DNA of 64,000 nucleotides from the NCBI GenBank assembly GCA_021521415.1, contig JAIQDT010000295.1:620001-684000 (forward strand), in the 5' to 3' direction. A program made the position numbers and the translations under genes. Source of the DNA: Bidens hawaiensis (Eukaryota; Streptophyta; Magnoliopsida; Asterales; Asteraceae). Below, in pieces: positions 54,178-64,000 of the stretch. Within the stretch, counting starts at the first letter, position 1; every line of letters begins with the position of its first letter. A model generated the notes under the pieces. That model was not told the origin of the DNA and searched no databases. It saw only the letters and a program-made list of their open reading frames with translations.

Positions 54178-54777
54178 ATGGAGAATTATATGCAACCATA
54201 TAGACCTTCAGCAGACACAAAATTATGGGATGGAACAACTTTTTTTTTGTCAACGGATCAATTTGTAAATGGGGTGGTGTTCACAAAACTGCTTATTGAA
54301 GAACTTTCTCAAGATAATTACACTGCATATATTCACTTTCTGTTAATATTGCTGAAGTATTTTAATTTTGTTGGAGATTATAGTGGTGGGAAACTTGGCA
54401 AACTAATGTTCAAGTACAAAAAGGAAGCTGCAAAATAATGGTTAATCATGTGGATTTGGTTATCATATTGCGCACATACTATGTTCAATTTGATTTTGAT
54501 ACTTTTGATAAGGAATTTAGTTTTTTTCTCTTTCCTATTTTGGATTTTTGAGGACAAAAATCTTTTGACGGTGGAGTAATGTTAGGTATCAACTAGTAGA
54601 GGGGGTCAATAGTAATAAGATATTATTATAGGGGGTTGTAAGTGTAATTAGTATTTGTACTTAAAACAACGTCTCCTTGAATGAAAAAGTAGCTATTGAT
54701 TTGTGAGTTTAACTCCTTCTATGATTCTTCTTCTTCTTCTACAATTCTTTATCTCGATTACCTTTTATATCGTAACA
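54178..54777 (+). mobile_element. Remnant of a small gypsy element with 198-bp LTR
   Basis: Near 54551 a GAGGACAAAAATC phrase and GGTGGAG precede TGTTAGGTATCAAC at 54580, resembling the end of a gypsy pol, the PPT and the LTR start. The LTR-like part ends CGTAACA at 54777. An 86-residue frame at 54178-54438 is unrecognised. The assignment is tentative, and no partner LTR or target duplication was found. Confidence 0.35.
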
Positions 54778-54907
54778 TTGATCCAATGTTTTCAGATGTA
54801 GACTTTAGAATTCCATACAGCATGTTCCAAATCCATAATATCATTTGTTAGTGTTCTCAGTATTTGGTGTATATCCGAGTTTTGAGTATGTGAATGGGCT
54901 AGCAGCA

Positions 54908-56863
54908 TTAAACGGATGCACCCGGTTCCCGACCTCTATCCAGCTCCAACCCGGGTACCTTCTTCACCCCCTTTTCTTTCATTATTCTCTTCAAACCAGC
55001 AATTTCATCCCACCACTTATTATGACCATACAAATCACACAATAGAACATAAGTACAATGCTCATAAGGTTCCAATTCCAATAATAACTTCCCCACACGC
55101 GTTGCCATTCAACATCACCGCACAATCTACAAGCCCCTAACAAAGTTTTCAAAACCATTGCATCAGGTTCAAATGGCATTGTTTCAAGCACATTTTGTGC
55201 TCTCTTTTAGAATGCCCGCGCGTCCAAGTAGGTCAGTCACACACGCATAATGTTCCATCCGAGGTGAAATTCCATACTTTTCAAAAAAACTGTAACCTTT
55301 TTCAACCAAACCGTTGTGGCTGCATGCAGTCAGAACCGCAACAAATGTTATGTGATCCATTTTTCACGTTTATTCTTTTCATCTCAGAGAAAAGATCCAA
55401 TGCAACCTGACCTTGACCATGTTGCGCGTATGCAAACATGATGGAGTTCCAAGTAACCGCGTTTTGTTTACATGAAGTTTCAAAGGTTCTTCTAGCAACC
55501 CCAATGCTCCACACTTAGAGTACATCACTATTAAACTACTGGGTACAAATTCATTAGATTCATAGCCTGATCTTAGCGTCAACCCATGAATATGTTGACC
55601 TAACTGTAAGGCTGCCACGTCAGCACACGATCTAAGTACCGCAGAAAACGCGTAATAATCCATCTCCACATTTCCAGAATTCCCGGGATTGCATTATCTG
55701 AAAAGCTTCAACGCATTCTCGCTAAACCCATGCTGCGAGAGTGCGGTTAGCATCGAGTTCCAAGAAACACGGTCTTTGAACTCCGTTTTATCAAATATTC
55801 TTATCACATTATCCATATACACACCATTAGATCCGCTATACATAGCCATTAGCGAATTAGAAACCGGAGTCAAATGGTCAAAGCCCTGTTTGACCACCAA
55901 TGCGTGTAAAGATTGTCCTTGGTTTGTAACTTCTTCTTCAAAGAAATTACTTATCATGCTAGTGTAAGTATAAATATCCGGTTCAAATCCCAAAACTTGC
56001 ATCTCGGAGAAAAGGTTAACCGCGAGGGCTCGTTTATCATGTTCTAGACAAGCCACGAGCATAGCATTCCAAGAAACAACATCCCGCTCACCACTCGCAT
56101 CATTAAAGACCCCTTTTTGCATCTTTAATTGACCCACATCCCGAGTAAGCACTAATTACGGCATTAATCACATAGATATCAAATAATACACCGTGTTTTA
56201 TAATCACGCAATGAAGTTGCACTGTTAGCTTATATAAATCAGGGTTATCTAGTAATGTCAAAAGGGGTGAAAACGTGCCATCGTCAAGGTTTACGCCTTC
56301 TCTATGCATAGATTTAAACAATAACAAAGAACTGAAACGGTCACCGGTTTCAACATATCCCGAAATCAAAGCGTTCCACGAAACAGTATTTCGATCAGGC
56401 ATCGAATCAAAACACTTATGTGCATCCACGACTCGACCACATTTTGCATGCATGTCCAAAAGCGCACTCATCGAGTAGACATTCCGTTCTTCCCCGTTTT
56501 AACAATGCACGCGTGCACTTTTTGTCCAGCAAACAAACACTCATTAGAACCTACACCCTTGAGTATGCTACCAAACGTGTACTCGTCAAACCCGAACTCG
56601 CAATGCTTCATACGCGTTAGGACCGCCCATGTGGCTTGGAGAGTCCCGTGGTTGGCGTATCCAGCGATTAACGAGTTCCACGAGACGGTGTCTCTGTGAG
56701 GCATTTCGTCGAACAGGTTGTGGGCAAGTTTGAGTTTTTGGGTGGTTTTCAGGTAGCATGTTAATAGGTTGTTGGCGGTGTAAGTATGAGTGATGGTTCC
56801 TAACTTGATCAACTGACAATGGGTTGACTCACAAGCGTTGATGATGGTGCGTGATTGCGTCAT
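54908..56863 (-). pseudogene. PLS-class pentatricopeptide repeat gene, broken (At3g25970-like)
   Basis: Minus-strand pieces carry PPR signatures in the correct order: NLFDEMPHRDTVSWNSLIAG; CFDSMPDRNTVSWNALISGY; GERDVVSWNAMLVACLEHD; FSEMQVLGFEPDIYTYTSMI; AFSAVLRSCADVAALQLGQH; EPDAMVLKTLLGACRLCGDV; and MKEKGVKKVPG near the end. This is the usual layout of a mitochondrial or plastid RNA-processing PPR protein with an E-type tail. The order and wording recall Arabidopsis At3g25970, from memory. At least five frameshifts (near 56470, 56110, 55690, 55500 and 55310) split the frame, and no ATG context is convincing. It lies between the LTRs of gypsy element F. Confidence 0.8.
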
Positions 56864-56879
56864 TTATTTAGTTACAGAG

Positions 56880-58713
56880 ATGGAGTTTAAGCCACCTGAT
56901 CATCTGTAATGATAACTGAAACTTGTCAGGGGAAATTCTCAACAATGTCCATTTTATTAAACGAGCCGAGCTCGAAACAAGCTAAGCTTAGAATTGTAAG
57001 CATGATATATTTTTTCATTTATTCCCTTAAAACGGGTCCGCAACAACATCCACAATAAGCATAGATTTGGCTAATGGGTCCTATAGATAGTTTGGTTAAA
57101 TTTGCTCATTTTCGGGTCAGATTTTAATCCATGCTATAAGTCAAAACAAACATTACTTGTTAACATATTTTAAATTAGGAACAAAGGGCAATATAGGAGT
57201 TCAAAGCTCAAAAAGCATATTTTAGTTAACTAAATGTGCAGCGATTATTCCTTTAACAATCTGGTTTTGTTGGTTATTTGCAAATGAATAGTCCCTTTGT
57301 TATGAGTCTTTGCAGTTTTTAAGAGGCTGCCACTCAAGCCTATGAATATTCTTTACATATAGGAGTAACAAGATTACGATGATTTTTTTTATTATGATTT
57401 GTTGTTTTGATTTATGTTTTTATTTATTGGTCCTGGATGGAGGCTATTTTTGCAATCTTCAATTTAATTCACATCTTAGTTCTTAATGGAGGTATGATTT
57501 TTTATAGCTATTTACTTTTATATGCTTGTATGTTGTTTTCAAATCATTTGTGTTTGTGTTTTGAATGAAGCCAAAACAAATTCGTGTGTTGTTGTGTGTG
57601 CGTGTTCAAGAAACGACACTAATGTGTATAAGCTTATGTTCTTTTGATATTATCTGATTTGGTCAAATGGAAAAAGTTTAGATTATAATTGAAGTTTTTT
57701 TTAATATTAATCATAGCCATATTGAAAATTTAAAAGTTTAAGTTTGACATGAAATGTCAACAGAATAATATTATAGCCATCATAAATGAATAAAAGAGAT
57801 GTGTTTTTTGTTGTTGTACGTGTGTCTTATGTGCTCTATGTGGTGCTTAAGAAATAACTTTCACTCATTTTTTAGGGGTGGTAAACGAGCTGAATAGGCT
57901 TGAGCTCGGCTCATGAGTCATTTTTTGAAGCTCGAGCTTGGCCCATGAGTCGTTTTTTCAAGGCTCGAGCTTGGGCCCATGGGGTCGTTTTCTTCAAGCT
58001 CGAGCTTGGCCATGAGTCGTTTTCAAGCTCGAGCTTAGCTGTTATTTATTAATTAATTTATTGATTTTACAAATATATTAGCATGTAAGCTGTTTTATCT
58101 GACCACATCTAATGTTATTTTATTATAAACTATGAACATGATATAACTGCATATCTATTTTTATTTTTCCCATCGTTGCTACTAAAGCTAAGAACACAAA
58201 ATTTAGTCTTATGCTTTCCTGCATTACCTTTACAGATTTGCCAAGTAGACATTTGTCCTTCTATATGCAATTATTATGTTTATTGTTTTTTAATATACAT
58301 TAGTGAACAAATTTGCTACAAGAGGATAACTAATATGCACTTTTTAGGCATAGCTACTATTTCTCTACGCAACATTAGCTTTAAGAGAGAATATTTTGAG
58401 AGTTAATGGAACCAATATACATCCATGGTAATTTACTAATTTTACGTGATTCTCTTCATGTTCTATTAACATTTTATTCTGCAAGTGATGTCATCCGTAT
58501 TAGTTTCTAGGCATGTAAACTAACTGAGCATGAATGGATTATGTAATATGAGCTGGATTGGAACAATGTATCTATAAAGATCACGTGTTTAATTTGAACA
58601 ATGTATTTGTCTTTTTTTAAATGATTCAATTATTAAAAAAACAAAGACTAATTAAGATGACGCGGTTTAAAAGAGACTGCATCAACTATTATTCGGTTTT
58701 TCCATTCTTGCAG
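56880..58713. other. Non-coding stretch with a GCTCGAGCTTGG tandem repeat
   Basis: At 57880-58045 an imperfect unit of about 32 bases (AGCTCGAGCTTGGCCCATGA, then GTCGTTTT) repeats four times. It is preceded by AGGGGTGGTAAACGAGCTGA, a phrase that can mark hAT-type transposon ends. The rest is AT-rich, and I see no gene in it. Confidence 0.45.
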
Positions 58714-58913
58714 GTTGAAGGAAAATGCATTCTTGCTCTACGTGAAACACCTTCTGGTGACGTATTCAAGCTACTCGGTTCATCATCTCTAATTCATCCA
58801 GTTAGGTACAAAATCGAACTTCCTGTTTGTGTGAATTTATCATATGTGATTGCTCGCCCTGGTCCGTTTAATATACATTTTAAACCGGATAATGTAAGGT
58901 TTATAGCTTGTAG
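58714..58913 (+). pseudogene. Exon-like piece of an unidentified gene
   Basis: A 200-base open stretch is bounded by a TTCTTGCAG acceptor and a TAG|GTGAGCC donor. It encodes VEGKCILALRETPSGDVFKL and later VIARPGPFNIHFKPDNVRF. A second candidate exon starts at 59065 after TTATTTTTAG and continues in frame (CIYRLQYILRYSPLW) until about 59100, where element F gag sequence begins. I do not recognise the protein. Since it is cut by a retroelement, it is a fragment, possibly captured. Confidence 0.45.
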
Positions 58914-59099
58914 GTGAGCCACTTATTGTTTTCTTTTGTTTTTCTCTGTTTTTTTAGTTTAGCTTTTTCTGACATTCATAAGTTAAGTATGCGTATCTTG
59001 AAGTAGAATAGAGATACCCTTATGGCCTTATTCTTGATTCATATGTTTTTCTAATTATTTTTAGATGCATTTATCGTTTACAGTATATTCTTCGATACT

Positions 59100-59379
59100 C
59101 GCCCCTGTGGAAAGTAGGTCTGGGTGGGGTAGAGATAGGTGGGACATAGGGGACACTGATTCGCGCCGCGAGGCGGGGTCCAGGTCTGGGAGGGGTAGGG
59201 GTGGCCTGTGGTGCGGGTGGGGTGGGGGATCTGGCAACCCTGGTAGGGGAGGACAGGCTAGCACTCCTACGGCTAGTCTCACTAGGCTCAGTGCTGGATG
59301 CTAGGCATAAGCTCCTAGAGTTCCCGGAACTGGCCTCCTCCGGGTCCTCTTCCACTGACAGACTTCGTGATCTCGACAT
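59100..59379 (-). pseudogene. Element F gag N-terminal fragment
   Basis: The minus-strand frame begins MSRSRSLSVEEDPEEASSGN at 59379 and continues as a Ser/Pro-rich N-terminus of the kind seen in gypsy gag. About 95 residues remain before the join to foreign sequence near 59100. The leader, 59380-59720, has no gene. Confidence 0.55.
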
Positions 59380-59720
59380 CCTTACCTGTACACAAGTTAG
59401 CAAACATATAGTTCCTTCCATAATGTAAATCATAATTAGTATAAACATACTTATACAACTTTGTCACATAAAAATATTATCATATACTTACACATATGTT
59501 GCCGATTTTACCTATTAATGTTCCCCGTGACTTCCCCTGAATTCCCTCGTGCGGAAAAGTCTGTTATTATGTTCCGGACCATAATAACTCACATGTCCAT
59601 CCAAGTTCATCCAAATCTCGTCACTATAAATTATTAGTTGATATTCAGATCCTATAATACTTGAGCTACTGGTTATATTTTAGGTATCTTTTAAAGACAT
59701 CCTAATTCATTATAACCAAT

Positions 59721-62700
59721 GGCTCTGATACCAAGTTCTGTAACACCCCGTAACCGCAGCGGAAACGTGAACAGGATGCAACAGACACGTCTGATATCAA
59801 CAGCATTGCTTATAAAGAAAACACCACTACATTAATTTACGCCATATTACATTGTTCCAAGTTTAGTTAACGTCTAGGCGTTAGCACATAAGTTTTACCA
59901 ACAGTACATTAACATATTTAATACAAAAGATCATTAAGCTTCCACAAAAAAAAGCACGCATCGTCAAGCATGTAGCAATTATTCCAGTTTGGGGTACCTA
60001 AAAAGCATGTAAAGAAAACGGGTCAACTACGAATAGTTGGTGAGTTTCACTAATTTAAATAAACAGTGACAAATCATTATAATAATCATATATTAGCGAT
60101 GTAATTATGCTGAGCCCACAAGTGAAACCTCTGACTATCCACACACAACCCCGTGGCATACTCCGCCCACGAACCTGCCCCAAACCGCTATGCCTAACAT
60201 TACATAGCAAAATAAATAACAACAAAATAGACATGTGCAACTGGCTGGGAAACATCAGCAAATCCATGCCGGACCAGTAGGGTTTGTCAGACCAATAGTA
60301 CTATTCACACTCTACCGGCTTTTACCTAATCACTCGTGTTGCGGTGCCTTACAATGTTAGCAACTCAGACAATTACCATCTTAGTACATTTCCGTACGAT
60401 TCCCGTACAATAAAACATATATAAATACACGCAAATCCATGCGTTCAGTATGTACTTAAACATTTCAATAACAACATACTTTCCGCCCCGGAAAATATTT
60501 AAAAACAATTCAGAAAAGGGGCTCGTGAAACTCACCTTATCGTAAGCAAGCAGGTACACAGTACGCAAGCTATTAATCCGGATCTGTAATACGATCCCTA
60601 AGTTCGTTACTATACAATCACTATTAATACAACTTTAACCGTATTAACCGGTACATCTGGGGACACTGTTAACCCAGTACTGTACCGGTTCTGGGGGCAA
60701 TGTTAACCCAGAAACACTTCTCCGGACTCAGATTGTGATATCGTTTAGAGTTCAATAGTTAAAATTACTCTTAGTTCATTTTCCCCGTTTTGCGTGCCTA
60801 GCACGGTTATCCGTTTTTACGTTTCAAAAATGAGTTTGGTCACACACGACCCGAAAATAGCTGTTGACTGATGATTTAATTATAGTTGTGAAATTAGAGC
60901 TCGGTTTAGACGCCCCGATTGGCCGCGGGACCCGTTTCCGTCTTTAGTGTAACGGAAACTGTTAAATCGGATAAAATTACTCAAATCATCCGAATTATTT
61001 TCGGATGATTTATTTTTACTTGTTTAACTCAGTTTTATGGAAATAGTTCATTATTAGGGTTTTTATACACCAGTCAGCTCGTTTAGGCGAACTTTACCGG
61101 TTTACGCGTTTTAAGCTTTAAAAGTTTGTTTTTATTTTCTTTTTAGCACAAATAATTATCCGTTTAATCTCGGATCTTGAAATATTGTACAAATCACTTT
61201 TTAACAGTGGGGAATTTTATAAAAATATTTCCAGAATTGATTTTTATATTTAAAATTTATTTATCTATTTTTAAACACCATTTAAACACTAAATATGTCG
61301 TAAATACCAAACGACCTTAGAAAAATCCCAAATTTTTCCTGGATGACCCCTGCCATCCACATAGTCTCCTGTAATTTTTCCAGAACCAAAATCTTTTTAT
61401 ACATGCCATTTTCACTAAAACCGAGCTAGAAAACCCTAGAACTCGTTTAACCGAAAAGCCTACATAGACTTCTCCAACTGGCCTAAAAAGCTTATCTGCA
61501 ATTTTCCAGAATTTTTCATGATATTTAACTATTTTTCACCATTTTTAGCCAAAACCGAGCATTAAATTCACCAAATATTCATCCTTTATCCAAAAATTAC
61601 CAAAATTTCACAGATCTCATATTTTCATGTGTAGATCATCTCTGTGAAATTTCGTAGTCTAACTCTAAACGTACCACAATCTGTCCAAAACACTCATAAC
61701 AGAACATAAACCGAATATATCTTTTGTTTTCCGCCACTACAAGCTACACACTCGTCTTTCCGCCTTATCTACCACTAAATACAGAAACTACAACCAACAT
61801 ACCACAATACCAAGAAAGTTACACTCACAATCAAGCCTCTTACACTATAGTTTCGGTTATTGTTTCAAAACTAAAGTTTAAACCGTAAAAATTCGTTTTT
61901 AGTTCGTTTAACTCCTTTCTTAGACCAAGATCCCTTGTATAACCCGTATACATCACTTGATCATGCAAGAATCGGTTTCATCTCGGGTTTTCAACCTTTT
62001 TCACTTGAAACCTCATTTTCTTGCAAATACCCTCAAGAAACGAAGATGAACACGTACATAACTCGATTTTTACCTCGGTTTTCTTGCTAAAATCTCGGGT
62101 TTTTAGTTCATAATTTGGAGAGAATTGATGGATGTTGCAATGGATGTTATAAAAAAAATGATAAGTAAGGGGTATAAACCCCTTATCCGACCGGAATAGA
62201 TAGGGGGGTGGGGTGGGGCCCACCTCTCCATTTCTAGCCACATATTTAGATTTCTGAAATCTGGATAACGTTTTGGATAATCTGGTTCAGTTCGTTTTTC
62301 GATTAAATGTTTAATCTAACTTAAAACGAGGCTAAAATGGTCGTTTTCGGCTCAAAAAAAGAAATTTATTTAAAACCGATTTGAAAACTTTAAAAACTTA
62401 AACAATGACATTTATTATCTTAAAACATCATATTATTAATAATTGCGCATCTTTTTCGGCTTGATCGATCGTCTCTTGCTTGGTTTGGTATTAAAGGTTT
62501 CGTTTAACGTACCGACGTACCATTAAATCGAAATTCTTTTTCTGTGCTTTAATTCACTTATCCCGAAGCTTTAACACTTCGTAAACATCACTAAATATTA
62601 TATATCTCGTCTATAATGTAATCCTCGATTCGTTCGGGCTTCAATAACCGTTAATCGGTTAATCGTATTTCCAATACGATTAACTGTATAATCGAGTATA

Positions 62701-62821
62701 ATCCGTACTGTGAATCATACATACTCGTATAAACGCAGTATAATTCATATATTAATTATTAAATAACACATAAATAGTATATACCGGCTAGGGTATACCT
62801 GATTTTGCCTGAATCGTTACA
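59721..62821 (-). repeat. Element F 5' LTR and primer-binding site
   Basis: The LTR at 59739-62821 (3083 bp) matches 12735-15847. The complement of the initiator-Met primer site (GGCTCTGATACCA) is at 59721-59733. The LTR ends GTTACA at 62821 and is followed by the TATAA duplication at 62822-62826. Confidence 0.9.
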
Positions 62822-62826
62822 TATAA

Positions 62827-63797
62827 TGTTGAACCAAAGAGGTATGGATGAAGATACTTTTAATGCCTTGAGTAAAGAAGATTTGAAAGAACTGTTTTAT
62901 CTGCATAAAGCTGAATGAGAAAAGGTTCTGATGGAGGGTGATAACCCTAGAAGTTTTGTTGATGGCAGATTTGTACCTGCAGGACTGATGAACAATCCAA
63001 GTGTAGTGAATATGATTATTAAATTGTGCAAAGATGCAGGTAAAAAATTTGCAGACCTCATCCTTCTTCCTACTGAACTGATTGAAGGAATGTATATGAG
63101 AGCTTTTGCTATATGTAGGCCTATCAAACCTATGAAGTCTATCCCATTCAGGCCTCCCATTTCAAGGCAACACATAGCAGCAGGCAGAGGTGAATCAATT
63201 AGAGCTGGATCTCAAAGAATAGCAAGACCACAAACCAATGTGGATCTACCAAGAACTCTCTACATTGATTCAGTATCTGAGTCTCTAAAGGTGATCATGA
63301 AAAGTAGACAGTTGAGAGACATGATTATTAGAGGTGATTTTGCTGAATTCGCTCAAGAACAATTGAAGAAAATGGCCACACTCAATCTTTATGATTATCA
63401 AGATACAACCAAGTTGGCTGGGATACAGTAGAATGAACTCTCTAAGTACCTTAAGGATGAAGCTCACAACGGATTCCCATTCTTGAAAGAGAAAAAAAGC
63501 TGGATGATGATCAAACATGATAGAACAAGAAGGGCTACTAGATTAAAGAAGATAGCCAGTGCAGAATTGAACTACCAGTTTTCAATAAGAAATAAGAATC
63601 CAGTATCAAACATGAATACTTGCATAAGTCCTGAAAGAAGAATGACACTCCCCAATTACACAGTTTAGAAGAATGGCATCATAGCTGAAATTGAGTACAA
63701 AGAAAATGATGGCCACTATGTGCTTAGCAATTATGAGGGCTTATTTTGGGGGTAATTAGAAGAGATCAATACATGACCTATTTGCACAACGAAGATC
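62827..63797 (+). pseudogene. Element D accessory gene, 3' part
   Basis: It continues the coding sequence interrupted at 12734: LSKEDLKELFYLHKAE, a stop, then an open frame 62931-63431 (MEGDNPRSFVDGRFVPAG ... DYQDTTKLAGIQ), then further pieces to VLSNYEGLFWG, with stops at about 62916, 63429 and 63666. LSKEDLKELFYLHKAE weakly resembles LSREDVYTLYKTEILYAPED of element A ORF4. The rest is not recognisably the DPMWL domain, so the relationship of this C-terminus is uncertain. The sequence ends where another LTR starts at 63798. Confidence 0.5.
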
Positions 63798-64000
63798 TGT
63801 AAGTCCCCACGGGGCGTCGCTGTTCGATACGAGATCCGCACGAGGTCTAGGAGTGCGGAATCCTCCTAGACTCGTTTAATGGTGTAGAAGACGAAGAACA
63901 CGATTACACACGAACAAACACACGAACGGGATAAACAAATCTGCAGATCTTTTATATAAAACCAAACCACGTTACAAACCGAACACAAACAAAGACACGA
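63798..64000 (-). repeat. Element E: LTR end, minus strand, running off the window
   Basis: The complement reads towards GTGGGGACTTACA at 63798. Part of it, with CTGCAGATTTG and ATCCCGTTC, matches the left LTR of element C (about 16475-16542), so it is the same subfamily. The target duplication cannot be tested because the other end is outside the window. Confidence 0.65.

Larger units (their letters stand above)
12735..62821 (-). mobile_element. Element F: 50 kb Ty3/gypsy (Tekay/Del-like) insertion with foreign interior
   Basis: Near-identical LTRs lie at 12735-15847 and 59739-62821, and both run TG...CA. The 5-bp duplication TATAA flanks them (12730-12734 and 62822-62826). Element D sequence resumes on the far side, so this is one insertion event. 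The minus orientation is shown by a primer-binding site next to the right LTR (reverse complement of TGGTATCAGAGCC, 59721-59733) and a polypurine tract next to the left LTR (15848-15857). Its own coding sequence survives only as the gag N-terminus (about 59100-59379) and the pol C-terminus (15885-16034). The 43 kb between is made of other elements, rDNA pieces and broken gene fragments. Tekay/Del is inferred from the long LTR and the C-terminal chromodomain-like residues. Confidence 0.8.

Noticed and set aside
54908..56863. Functional PPR gene
   Set aside because: At least five frameshifts split the frame. Sequencing error at so many places seems unlikely, although single shifts could be errors.

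Overview
The window is plant nuclear DNA, probably from a eudicot with a large repeat-rich genome. I infer Asteraceae from the style of the LTR elements and their accessory proteins. I see no intact host gene. The sequence is a stack of nested LTR retrotransposons, fragments of others, a broken PPR gene, a scrambled patch of ribosomal DNA and several tandem-repeat fields.

Layout. 1-7200 is the 3' half of a decayed Ty1/copia SIRE-like element (B, + strand): an accessory-gene promoter, a long leader intron, a broken accessory gene and a 3' LTR. 7240-12734, resuming at 62827-63797, is a second decayed relative (D). D is split by a 50 kb Ty3/gypsy element (F, - strand, 12735-62821) with 3.1 kb LTRs and a 5-bp target duplication TATAA. 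F keeps only the ends of its own coding region. Its interior holds a copia element (C, 16036-47438), which is itself split by copia element A (17200-45402, target duplication ACATT). Next come a gypsy gag scrap, an rDNA mosaic (48362-49136), a Tat-like LTR with GC-rich repeat fields (49916-53300), other tandem repeats, a small gypsy LTR, a PPR pseudogene (54908-56863, - strand) and two exon-like pieces of an unidentified gene (58714-59100). A minus-strand LTR of another element begins at 63798.

Element A is the centrepiece. It is a very recent insertion that is an inverted dimer. A minus-strand element contains a nearly complete plus-strand copy of itself (18896-32948), giving arms of about 12 kb around a 1.6 kb loop. 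The internal joins show short shared bases and one falls at the primer-binding site, which suggests template switching in reverse transcription before integration.

Elements A, B, C and D share an unusual plan. Downstream of pol, A, B and D carry an accessory gene with what looks like its own promoter: TATA box, AUG-less leader, GTAAG splice donor, intron, CAG acceptor, then the ORF. C keeps only the 3' part of that gene. The protein has an N-terminal globular region, acidic stretch, basic nuclear-localisation-like cluster, Pro/Gln-rich stretch, coiled coil and a C-terminal domain with DPMxLxNL. Each element also carries its own short repeated motif (A: ATTCGATCGAAT; B: AATTCGTTA-like; C: GGCGAAGTT/AACTTCGCC; D: TTTCGGGCATACTTTG-like). 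These arrays lie directly upstream of the TATA box in the LTRs (A, B, C) and in the accessory-gene promoter (A, B, D). I propose, as inference, that the accessory protein is a sequence-specific regulator acting on its own element's array, comparable in logic to the VANC anti-silencing proteins of VANDAL DNA transposons.
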